Part shown: positions 1 to 7,657 of the stretch, piece after piece
Numbering within the stretch: the stretch's first letter is position 1
Layout of the letters: every line of letters starts with the position of its first letter
Assembly (NCBI RefSeq): GCF_001665575.1
Contig: NZ_LZSU01000017.1
Location: forward strand, 62,001-126,000
Origin: Mycobacterium sp. 852013-51886_SCH5428379
Lineage (GTDB): Bacteria; Actinomycetota; Actinomycetes; Mycobacteriales; Mycobacteriaceae
Length of the DNA stretch: 64,000 bases
Reading direction: 5' to 3'
Position numbers and translations under genes: made by a program
The notes under the pieces: model-generated
The model's input: the letters and a program-made list of their open reading frames with translations, nothing else
What the model was told of the DNA's origin: nothing
Databases searched by the model: none

Positions 1-995
1 GATCGGCGTCCGACGCCGACGAACTGCAGCGCGCGAGCCGCGGCGTCACAACACTGGCCGGCGAGCTGTTCCGCAACGGCACCAAAGCCTCGGCTGCGAG
101 TGCGATCTTCTCTGTCGTCATCGACACCCTGGTGCGCCGGGCGCTGCAGGTGGCGCTCGCGGAAGCCGGGCACCCGCCGCAGGAGGGCGTGGCGTGGCTG
201 ACGCTCGGCAGCGTCGCCCGCCGGGAGGCCATGCCGTCCTCGGACGTCGACAGTGCGCTGTCGTGGCGCCCCCAGGTCGCCGGCGAGGCGGGACGGTTGC
301 GGGCGATCGCCGCCCGCACCCACGAGATCCTCGACCGCTGTGGACTGGTCTCGGACCGCAACGGGGCGGTCGCATCGGCACGCGGATTCTCCCGATCCGC
401 CGCGGAATGGTCTGCCGCAGCACAGCAGTGGCTCGATGATCCGCTCCGCGACCGGGGCCTGATCCTGTCGTCACTGCTGATCGACGGCCGGGTGGTGTGG
501 GGCGATCCCGCATTGCACACGGTGCCTGCCGCGTACCGCCGGATGCGCGACGAGTATCCGAACGCCCTGCGGCTACAGCTGTTGGACGCGCTGTCGGGGC
601 GGGTGCGGACCCGATCGCTGCGAGATGTGCTGGCGCGTCGCGGTGGGACGTTCGACCTGAAGAGCCACGCCGTCACCCCGATCGTCAACCTGGCGCGCTG
701 GGGCGGGCTGGCCGCGGGCGTGACGTCGGCGAGCACCCCGGCGCGCCTGTCGGCGGCGGCAGCGGCGAAGGCGATCAGCGAGCCGGACGCGACGATGCTG
801 TGCGACGTCTTCTTGATGCTGCAACGGTTGCGGATGGCCCATCAGGCCGAGCAGATGGTGGCGGGCCACACCCCCGGCGACGTCATCACCATGTCGGAAC
901 TGTCGCCGCTGAACCGCAGTCTGCTCAACGACGGACTGCGGGAGATCGCGGCTGTGCAGCGCCGGGTGCGCCACTTCGGGATCGCGGCGGTCTAG
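1..995 (+). CDS. DUF294-type putative nucleotidyltransferase, 5'-truncated
   Basis: The reading frame is open from the left window edge, so the N-terminus lies outside. The visible 330 residues contain GSVARREAMPSSDVDSAL, the G-S-x-A-R-x-E-x5-S-D-x-D signature of the DUF294/GlnD-like nucleotidyltransferase fold, where the two Asp would bind metal. An alpha-helical C-terminal part resembles the DUF294 C-terminal substrate-binding region. Full-length relatives usually carry a cyclic-nucleotide-binding or CBS module in front; that cannot be seen here. The substrate is unknown. The stop codon overlaps the -10 hexamer proposed for the next gene. Family assignment is fairly sure, function is not. 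Confidence 0.75.
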   Translation, partial: SASDADELQRASRGVTTLAGELFRNGTKASAASAIFSVVIDTLVRRALQVALAEAGHPPQEGVAWLTLGSVARREAMPSSDVDSALSWRPQVAGEAGRLRAIAARTHEILDRCGLVSDRNGAVASARGFSRSAAEWSAAAQQWLDDPLRDRGLILSSLLIDGRVVWGDPALHTVPAAYRRMRDEYPNALRLQLLDALSGRVRTRSLRDVLARRGGTFDLKSHAVTPIVNLARWGGLAAGVTSASTPARLSAAAAAKAISEPDATMLCDVFLMLQRLRMAHQAEQMVAGHTPGDVITMSELSPLNRSLLNDGLREIAAVQRRVRHFGIAAV

Positions 996-998
996 GCT
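993..998 (+). promoter_or_regulatory. -10 hexamer of the iclR-type gene, leaderless type
   Basis: TAGGCT fits the mycobacterial TANNNT -10 consensus and lies 7 bp before the ATG at 1006, so transcription would start at or next to the start codon. It overlaps the stop codon of the gene before. Confidence 0.45.
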
Positions 999-1005
999 TC
1001 CGGCG

Positions 1006-1791
1006 ATGGCACGGGACGACGAGAGACCCGCGGCGGCGGTGCAGTCTGTCGACCGCGCCCTGCTCGTCTTGGAGATCATCGCCCGATCGGGACAGGCCGG
1101 GGTCACTGAAATCGCGGCGGAACTCGACGTGCACAAATCGACGGTGTCACGGTTGATCGCGGTCCTGGAGGGCCGCGGCTTCGTCGAGCAGATCTCGGGC
1201 CGGGGCAAGTACCGGCTCGGATTCGCGATCGCCCGGCTGGCCCGGGCCGCCAGCGGCCACCTCGACCTCGGCCGGCTGAGCCAGGACATCTGCGACGGGC
1301 TCACCGACGCGCTCGGGGAGACCACCAACGTGGCCATTCTCGACGAGGACCGCATCGTCAACGTCGTCGAATCGATCGGACCAGGAGAGATCACGCTGCG
1401 CACCTGGGTTGGGCAGAACTGTCCGGCGCATGCCACGTCAAGCGGCAAGGTGCTGCTCGCGGCGTTGGATGTCGCCGAGGTGCGGGCCCGCCTACCCGTG
1501 GAGCTGCCGAAGTTCACCCCGGCCACCATCGACACCCTCGACGATCTGCTGACTGAACTGACGGAGGTCCGCGAACGGGGCTGGTCGACGGTCTGTGAGG
1601 AGCTCGAGGTGGGCCTCAACGCGGTCGCGGCTCCGGTGCGCGATGCGAATGATCAGGTGATCGCGGCGCTGAGCGTGTCGGGTCCGGCGTACCGAGTGGG
1701 TGAGGACAGCTTCGCCGAGGTGGCCAAGCAGACGGTGGCCGCAGCCGACGCGGTCAGCCGTCGGCTGGGCTGGATCGACACACCGCGTTGA
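1006..1791 (+). CDS. IclR-family transcriptional regulator
   Basis: This 261-residue protein has the normal IclR length and two-domain layout. The N-terminal winged helix-turn-helix covers about residues 10-75, with a recognition helix around DVHKSTVSRLIAVLEGRGFV. The C-terminal effector-binding domain follows, with the typical segments NVVESIGPG, CPAHATSSGKVLLA and ELEVGLNAVAAPVRD. IclR proteins bind as dimers or tetramers and often control catabolic genes, but none flanks this one, so the ligand and target are unknown. It lies 10 bp after the DUF294 gene yet has its own candidate -10 element. Confidence 0.92.
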   Translation: MARDDERPAAAVQSVDRALLVLEIIARSGQAGVTEIAAELDVHKSTVSRLIAVLEGRGFVEQISGRGKYRLGFAIARLARAASGHLDLGRLSQDICDGLTDALGETTNVAILDEDRIVNVVESIGPGEITLRTWVGQNCPAHATSSGKVLLAALDVAEVRARLPVELPKFTPATIDTLDDLLTELTEVRERGWSTVCEELEVGLNAVAAPVRDANDQVIAALSVSGPAYRVGEDSFAEVAKQTVAAADAVSRRLGWIDTPR

Positions 1792-1870
1792 CGTGACAGT
1801 CAGACGCCTCGGTGTCAACACACACCGCGTCTGATCCCGGCCATGACGACCGTTTGACGGGACGACCCCG

Positions 1871-1876
1871 TAAGCT
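1871..1876 (+). promoter_or_regulatory. -10 hexamer of pafA, leaderless type
   Basis: TAAGCT lies 7 bp before the GTG chosen as the pafA start (1884). The same hexamer at the same distance precedes pafB (12654-12659). No Shine-Dalgarno sequence precedes the GTG, consistent with a leaderless transcript. Confidence 0.5.
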
Positions 1877-1883
1877 CGTTGAC

Positions 1884-3242
1884 GTGCAGCGACGAATCAT
1901 GGGCATCGAAACTGAATTCGGCGTGACCTGCACGTTCCATGGTCATCGCCGGCTCAGTCCGGATGAAGTTGCCCGCTATCTCTTCCGTCGAGTGGTGTCG
2001 TGGGGCCGCAGTTCCAACGTGTTCCTGCGCAACGGTGCCCGGTTGTATCTCGACGTCGGCTCGCACCCGGAGTATGCGACGGCCGAATGCGACAACCTGC
2101 ACCAGCTCGTCACCCATGACCGGGCCGGCGAGCGGGTGCTCGAAGATCTGCTCATCGACGCCGAGCAGCGCCTCGCCGACGAGGGCATCGGCGGCGATAT
2201 CTACCTGTTCAAGAACAACACCGACTCGGCCGGCAATTCGTACGGCTGCCATGAGAACTACCTGATTGTTCGAGCCGGCGAGTTCTCGCGGATCTCCGAT
2301 GTGTTGTTGCCGTTCCTGGTGACGCGCCAGCTGATCTGCGGCGCGGGAAAGGTGCTGCAGACGCCCAAGGCGGCGACGTTCTGCCTCAGTCAGCGCGCCG
2401 AACACATCTGGGAGGGCGTGTCCTCGGCGACCACGCGTTCGCGTCCGATCATCAACACCCGCGACGAACCGCACGCCGACGCCGAGAAGTACCGCAGGCT
2501 GCACGTCATCGTCGGCGACTCGAACATGTGCGAGGCCACCACCATGCTCAAGGTGGGCACCGCGTCGCTGGTCCTGGAGATGATCGAGGCCGGGGTGCCG
2601 TTCCGCGACTTCTCGCTGGACAATCCGATTCGCGCGATCCGCGAGGTCAGCCACGATCTGACGGGTAGGCGGCCGGTGCGACTGGCCGGTGGCCGGCAGG
2701 CCAGCGCCCTGGACATCCAGCGGGAGTACTACTCGCGGGCGGTGGACTATCTGCAGACGCGGGAGCCGAACACCCAGATCGAGCAGGTGGTGGACCTGTG
2801 GGGCCGCCAGCTCGACGCGGTGGAGAGCCAGGATTTCGCGAAGGTCGACACCGAGATCGACTGGGTGATCAAGCGCAAGCTGTTCCAGCGCTATCAGGAC
2901 CGCTACGACATGGAGCTGTCGGACCCGAAGATCAGCCAGCTCGACCTGGCTTATCACGACATCAAGCGCGGGCGCGGGGTGTTCGACCTGCTGCAGCGCA
3001 AGGGTCTGGCGACGCGGATCACCACCGACGAGGAGATCGAGGCGGCGGTCAACACGCCGCCGCAGACGACGCGGGCCAAGTTGCGGGGTGAGTTCATCAG
3101 CGCTGCGCAGGAGGCCGGCCGAGACTTCACGGTCGACTGGGTGCATCTGAAGCTCAACGATCAAGCCCAGCGCACAGTGCTCTGCAAAGACCCTTTCCGG
3201 TCGGTCGACGAGCGGGTGAAGCGGCTCATCGCCAGTATGTAG
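1884..3242 (+). CDS. pafA: Pup--protein ligase PafA
   Basis: PafA joins the C-terminal glutamate of the prokaryotic ubiquitin-like protein Pup to lysines of target proteins, marking them for the mycobacterial proteasome. The 452-residue product begins [15 protein letters not shown], as PafA proteins do, and keeps Glu9 for metal binding and Asp57 (in [12 protein letters not shown]) as the expected catalytic base. The glutamine-synthetase-like fold runs through most of the protein and the small PafA C-terminal domain follows. The frame is open further upstream to a GTG at 1812, but the GTG at 1884 gives the normal length and lies 7 bp after a -10 hexamer. Pup, Dop and proteasome genes are not in the window. 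Unusually, pafB-pafC do not follow directly; about 9.4 kb intervenes. Confidence 0.97.
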   Translation: MQRRIMGIETEFGVTCTFHGHRRLSPDEVARYLFRRVVSWGRSSNVFLRNGARLYLDVGSHPEYATAECDNLHQLVTHDRAGERVLEDLLIDAEQRLADEGIGGDIYLFKNNTDSAGNSYGCHENYLIVRAGEFSRISDVLLPFLVTRQLICGAGKVLQTPKAATFCLSQRAEHIWEGVSSATTRSRPIINTRDEPHADAEKYRRLHVIVGDSNMCEATTMLKVGTASLVLEMIEAGVPFRDFSLDNPIRAIREVSHDLTGRRPVRLAGGRQASALDIQREYYSRAVDYLQTREPNTQIEQVVDLWGRQLDAVESQDFAKVDTEIDWVIKRKLFQRYQDRYDMELSDPKISQLDLAYHDIKRGRGVFDLLQRKGLATRITTDEEIEAAVNTPPQTTRAKLRGEFISAAQEAGRDFTVDWVHLKLNDQAQRTVLCKDPFRSVDERVKRLIASM

Positions 3243-3370
3243 CCCACGATCAGTTTGGTGCGGCGACCCCTGGCGGGCCTCGGGTAACATTTGCTGCACG
3301 GTTACTGGTGGGGCTGCCGGTGCGTGTTCACGGGTCGGCGTCGCTGCGCGCTGGGCGATTGGGGGCATCG

Positions 3371-4138
3371 ATGGAAGAGTTGCGGGTCAACACCGGAGAG
3401 CTGGCCAGCGGCGGTAATGGCCTGGTTGACGGGGCCAACGCGATTCCGGACCCGTTGCCCCCGCTCGTCGTCGAAGGCACCGACGCGCTGTCCCGGGCGA
3501 TCCAGAACCGTACCCAGCAGATCGAGCAGCCGTTGATCGACGGGTTGCCGCGCACCAGGGAAGAGGCGCTGGCGACGGCGCGGAACATCATCAAGGCAGC
3601 CGGGATGTACGAGCAGACCGACCAGCAGGTCGCTGACCAGGTGGCGCGCGCGCTCGAGGCACAGGGTGTCGGCGGTGGCGGCGCTGCGGGTGCGGGCGCG
3701 GGTGGTGCCGGTCAGGCTGGCCAGATGATGGGCATGCCGATGCAGATGGCGCAGCAGGCGGCGCAGATCCCGATGCAGCTGGCGAGTATGGCGGCGCAGA
3801 TCCCGCAGGGGATCATGCAGGGCATCCAGAGCGGGATGCAGCAGATGAGCCAACTTTCGGGTCAGATCGGTGAGATCGGCGGGGCGGGCAAGGGCGACGA
3901 GTCGCGGCTGGCCGAGGAGCTGCGTGAGGCCGACGAACGCGACGATGAGAAGGACGAGCGCCCGAAGGCCGATGAAGGTGGGGCCGGGCCGGAGCAGGGG
4001 ACCGGCGAGCGCGCGCCAGACGTGGGGCCGAGCCAGCCGGCGCCGGCTGTGCCGCAGAGCGGACCGGTGCCTGAGGCGCCGCCCGCACCGAAGCCGGCGC
4101 CGACGAGGCCGGCTGGATCAGATTCGATTGTGTTGTGA
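3371..4138 (+). CDS. EspC-like ESX secretion-associated protein
   Basis: The 255-residue product starts with a helical region of about 100 residues of the EspC/WXG100-like type (ELRVNTGELASGGNGLVDGA onward) and ends it with YEQTD near residue 80, a match to the YxxxD/E export signal of type VII secretion substrates. A Gly/Ala stretch, a Met/Gln-rich low-complexity stretch (residues about 118-165) and an acidic, then Pro-rich tail follow. The ATG at 3371 is preceded by a G-rich ribosome site (TTGGGGGCATCG). It is the first gene of a five-gene run of ESX-like and membrane proteins inserted between pafA and pafB. By analogy it would be exported or act as a partner of the larger Esp-like proteins. 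Its cognate ESX system is not in the window. Confidence 0.7.
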   Translation: MEELRVNTGELASGGNGLVDGANAIPDPLPPLVVEGTDALSRAIQNRTQQIEQPLIDGLPRTREEALATARNIIKAAGMYEQTDQQVADQVARALEAQGVGGGGAAGAGAGGAGQAGQMMGMPMQMAQQAAQIPMQLASMAAQIPQGIMQGIQSGMQQMSQLSGQIGEIGGAGKGDESRLAEELREADERDDEKDERPKADEGGAGPEQGTGERAPDVGPSQPAPAVPQSGPVPEAPPAPKPAPTRPAGSDSIVL

Positions 4139-4169
4139 CAGTGAGCTTTCCTGACGCGAAGGTGCGTAT

Positions 4170-5339
4170 ATGACTTTGCCTCCTCCTCCCAACACTCCGT
4201 ATGGCGGGCCGCATGGGGATGGCTTTGGTGGTGGCCCGCAGTGGGGGAGTCAGCAGCAGCCGGCACCGGCGGGGGGCCAGTTCGGTGGACCGCCGCCGTG
4301 GGGTCCGCCGCCGGGACAGCCGCAGTGGGGAGGCCCGCCGTCCGGTCCGCCGCCCAAGGGTGGAAAGAGCAAGTGGATCCTGGGCGGGATCATCGTGGCG
4401 CTGGTGGTTGCGTTGGCGGTGACGGTCACGGTGTTGGTCATGCGCACGGATTCAGATGCGCCGACGCCCGCCGATGGCGGTGATTCGGAGTTCGCGAGTG
4501 CGGGCGACACCGGGCCGGTGAATATCGTTACTGAGGATCCGACGTGTGATGCGTGGGGGAGGATTTCACGAGACTATTCCTCACGCACTCAAGCCGTTGG
4601 GTGGGGGGACCGTGACCAGTCAGTCCCCGAAAGCGAGTGGACCCCTCAGCAACGGTCAATGTATGAGTCGGTGGTGGACGCACAGGAAGACGCCTCCGCG
4701 CAGGCTGAGAACTTGCTTAAAGAAACGCCCCACAGAGTAGTCCGCGAATTGATTGAGCAATTCCGAGTTTACTCGAAAGCATTTGCCGAAAAAGTTCCCA
4801 CCTACGTCCAGGCAGATGACGACCTAGCAGTGGTTACGGATACTATTGCGTCTGCCTTATCTAACATTTGTTCTGCTGTAAACCAAGGTTCGGCCCAGTC
4901 GGTCGCACCGATGATTCCAGCGCCGGACGCGCCGACATCCCCTCTCAAGCCAGGTAGCGATCGAGCGGAGTCGCGATTCATTGCAGTATCCTCGAAGTCC
5001 TGTGATGAATGGCGGTCGCGGTCCGATAAGTTTACGGAGCAGACTCAGGATTGGCGTCTAGTCAGCCCAAGCCTAAGCGCAAGGGAGTGGACCCCCTCAC
5101 AAAGAGCAACCGTAGATGCTGTCATACCAGTAATGGCAGCGAACGCCGAAAAAATGCAAATGCTTGGTTTCTCGAGCGACAACCCACTTTTCGAGGATTT
5201 TGCTGTGCTAGCAGCACAGTACCAGCGTGCCTATATTGAATCCATACCTGGCTTCACAAGTAAAGACGCGCACCTAATGGAAGCGGCAACCTATCTGGCT
5301 AACACAATTTTCTGGGCTTGCAGAGCAGTTCAGCGGTGA
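4170..5339 (+). CDS. Membrane-anchored protein with duplicated extracytoplasmic domain
   Basis: The 389-residue protein has a Pro/Gly/Gln-rich cytoplasmic N-terminus (residues 1-65), one transmembrane helix (about 69-91) and an outer part. The outer part holds two copies of a domain of about 110 residues (about 126-238 and 278-389). Both copies begin CDxW, contain EWTPxQR, continue through a shared helical stretch, and end with a Cys in (I/A)C-x-AV, so each may be closed by a disulfide. I recognise no named family. It sits 31 bp after the EspC-like gene and 5 bp before the EspK-like gene, so it is probably co-transcribed. The domain-coding DNA is visibly richer in A and T than the N-terminal part. 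A membrane receptor or anchor for the neighbouring ESX-like proteins is a guess. Confidence 0.7.
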   Translation: MTLPPPPNTPYGGPHGDGFGGGPQWGSQQQPAPAGGQFGGPPPWGPPPGQPQWGGPPSGPPPKGGKSKWILGGIIVALVVALAVTVTVLVMRTDSDAPTPADGGDSEFASAGDTGPVNIVTEDPTCDAWGRISRDYSSRTQAVGWGDRDQSVPESEWTPQQRSMYESVVDAQEDASAQAENLLKETPHRVVRELIEQFRVYSKAFAEKVPTYVQADDDLAVVTDTIASALSNICSAVNQGSAQSVAPMIPAPDAPTSPLKPGSDRAESRFIAVSSKSCDEWRSRSDKFTEQTQDWRLVSPSLSAREWTPSQRATVDAVIPVMAANAEKMQMLGFSSDNPLFEDFAVLAAQYQRAYIESIPGFTSKDAHLMEAATYLANTIFWACRAVQR

Positions 5340-5344
5340 TACCT

Positions 5345-7627
5345 ATGGGAGTGCAGCGCCCATCAGGGCCATATGCGGCGGAAATGACTGGCGCTGGAGC
5401 ATGGCCGGAGGTAGACGAAACCGCATTCACGGAACGTGCAAATGAGCTCAGCGGCAAGTTATCGGAGCTGACGAACGCATCGGAGACATGGGGCACGAAT
5501 CACTCGACGATCTTCAATGGCCCAGATGTCTGGACCGGGAAAAGCGCGGGAAAGGCGGGAGATCGCGTCAGCAAGCACGGTGCAGCCCTAAAGGAGCATG
5601 AACAGCAATTGCGCGATGCTGTGACATGGTGCAACGAAGCCGCAGCTAATGTTACAGGCGCTAAAGAAGCAATCAAAGATAATGTCAAAGTAGCTCAAGA
5701 GGAAATCGGCCGTCTAGAACGTGAAGCCGCGAATGCTAATGAAGATGCGACCAGTGCGATCAAGACCCTCGTCAATCAAAAATACTTTGAGAACTTCAAC
5801 ACTGTAAGTAATCATGCAGCTTCGTTCGGCGGCCATCCGGGCGTGCCCGAGGCTCCATTCGAAATGTCGGAAGACAACTCCGAAGTCGGTCCTCAACTCG
5901 AAGCCGATGACGGCGATCAGACAGTGCTCGCTAGCTGGAGCGGGCGCGGAGAACGCGCGACCCAACCTTCATCCACACCACAAGCCGCGACGACACCTGC
6001 AGAAGCCGACTCGACGCCTGTGAGCGCATGGGCAAAGGACGGGCAGCGCAGTAGCGCGGCTGCTGCGACACAAGAACCGTCCGCGCCGGGCGTTCTTGGC
6101 AGCGGCCCAGAGCCTGTGCCCGCGTGGGCTGCTGATGGAGGACGGACGTCCCCACAGGCCAGCGTGCCCGCGCCCAGTGGAGCGGCACCTGCCCCTTCAC
6201 AGGGACCGAGGTCGCCTGGCGGTACGCCGCCAACTTTGGGAGTGTCCCCCTCACCCGCAAGCTCCAGCGGATCATCACCCACTGCAAGCCTCGGCGGCGG
6301 CAGTGGTATCAGCAGCGGTTCCGGCGTGTCGACCAGCCCGGGCGGTGCTGACGCCATGAGCGGTCTGTTCGGCAACCAATCTGGTTCGGAGACAACCGGA
6401 TTCGATCCCAGCCAGGCCGGCGCCGGCGGACATCCGACAGCGGCAACTGGTGCGCAACAGCCGATGCCCATGGCGCCTGTCGCGGATGCGTTGTCGAACA
6501 TCGGGCCAGCGGTGCAGGCGGCGTCTACTCCCATGCCCCCGCCGTCTATTCCGATGGACCTTGATGCGACGGCGGCCAGTTCTGCCGCCACTCAGCAGGC
6601 CAGTGCGCCCGTCGCTCCCACGGCGCCACCCGCAGCGCCCGTGGCTCCGCCGCCTTCGAGCGCGGGTTCGTTTGCCGGCGGTGGAGCGCCAATGCCGCCT
6701 TCGATGCCGCTCGGCCCCCCACCCACACCGTCGCCGGCGGCTCCGGTCGCGCCAGCCGCGGCGGTGGGTCCCGCCCCGGTGGCTCCCACCTCGAGCGCCT
6801 CGTCGGTGGTGGGCGCTCCCGCCCCACTGCCCGTATCGACCGCTCGCGCGCAGCGCGATCTCATCGCTGGGGTGACCAGCCGTGGGTCAAGCGGCAACCC
6901 AATTCAGGTCGCCCGGCGAATCGGCGCTGCGCTCAACGCCATTCAATCTCCCGACTTCGGATTCTTCTGGGTTGTCGGCGTCGCACAAGACGGCGCCATC
7001 CTCGCGGCGAACAGTTACGGCGTCGGGTACAGCCCCGAAGGCGTCAAGCTGCCCGAACCGGTTCGGATGGTCAGCGCCGATGAGTCGATCCCCCTCGAGG
7101 AGCGAGCGAAGTGGGCGACGTATCCCATGCTGGCCCTGCACGGTTGGGCTCAGCACCACGAAACCTCGCTGCGCGCCGTCGTCGCTACAGCCGAGCAGTT
7201 CGCCGGCTTCGATCCGGGAGCGCCGCGGGTCGTGCTGGAACCCGACGACATCCCGGAGAAGGGCGACATGGCCGGGCGGTCGAGGTTGGAAGTAGTCGCT
7301 CCATCCGCGGCGAAACAGCTCGCTTCAATGCCAGACAGCGCACTCGCCGATCTGCTACCGCCAGCGCCCGCGGACACGACACCGCCAGTCGATGACTCGG
7401 CAATGCTGTGGTTCGACGTAATGAAACCGTTGATGAGCGCAGCACCTGACCGCGGAATCCCACACCTGCAAGCCATGGTGACCTACGCCGACCACGCGCA
7501 GGTGCTCGCCTTGCATGCCGCCCACGTGGCAACCGATGCCGCAGCTCTGCGAGCAGCCATCACCGACTGGATCTATTGGCAGCACGTAAGTGTCATGAGC
7601 GCCGACGCCATCGCCGTAGGCAAGTAA
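5345..7627 (+). CDS. Large WXG/EspK-like ESX-associated protein
   Basis: The product is about 760 residues. Residues about 20-170 are helical and carry a WTG in GPDVWTGKSAGKAGD, resembling the WXG100-like N-terminal domain of Esp proteins. Residues about 190-510 are a Pro/Ala/Ser/Gly-rich linker with three copies of a WxxxGxR motif. The last 240 residues are globular (from about AQRDLIAGVTS to the end) and look like the conserved C-terminal region of mycobacterial EspK-type proteins; that comparison is from memory. Start choice: ATG 5345 follows GCGGTGAT with 5 bp spacing; ATG 5384 is an alternative. The first 500 bp share the A/T-rich composition of the preceding gene and the rest is GC-rich. 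It probably acts with the EspE-like neighbour as substrate or chaperone of an ESX machine encoded elsewhere. Confidence 0.65.
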   Translation: MGVQRPSGPYAAEMTGAGAWPEVDETAFTERANELSGKLSELTNASETWGTNHSTIFNGPDVWTGKSAGKAGDRVSKHGAALKEHEQQLRDAVTWCNEAAANVTGAKEAIKDNVKVAQEEIGRLEREAANANEDATSAIKTLVNQKYFENFNTVSNHAASFGGHPGVPEAPFEMSEDNSEVGPQLEADDGDQTVLASWSGRGERATQPSSTPQAATTPAEADSTPVSAWAKDGQRSSAAAATQEPSAPGVLGSGPEPVPAWAADGGRTSPQASVPAPSGAAPAPSQGPRSPGGTPPTLGVSPSPASSSGSSPTASLGGGSGISSGSGVSTSPGGADAMSGLFGNQSGSETTGFDPSQAGAGGHPTAATGAQQPMPMAPVADALSNIGPAVQAASTPMPPPSIPMDLDATAASSAATQQASAPVAPTAPPAAPVAPPPSSAGSFAGGGAPMPPSMPLGPPPTPSPAAPVAPAAAVGPAPVAPTSSASSVVGAPAPLPVSTARAQRDLIAGVTSRGSSGNPIQVARRIGAALNAIQSPDFGFFWVVGVAQDGAILAANSYGVGYSPEGVKLPEPVRMVSADESIPLEERAKWATYPMLALHGWAQHHETSLRAVVATAEQFAGFDPGAPRVVLEPDDIPEKGDMAGRSRLEVVAPSAAKQLASMPDSALADLLPPAPADTTPPVDDSAMLWFDVMKPLMSAAPDRGIPHLQAMVTYADHAQVLALHAAHVATDAAALRAAITDWIYWQHVSVMSADAIAVGK

Positions 7628-7657
7628 GTCGTAACCGGTCCAGGTGAGGTAGCCGCA

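Noticed and set aside
1815..3368. Long minus-strand frame (517 codons) opposite pafA
   Set aside because: Arg/His/Leu-rich translation without motifs; it is the shadow of a certain gene in GC-rich DNA.
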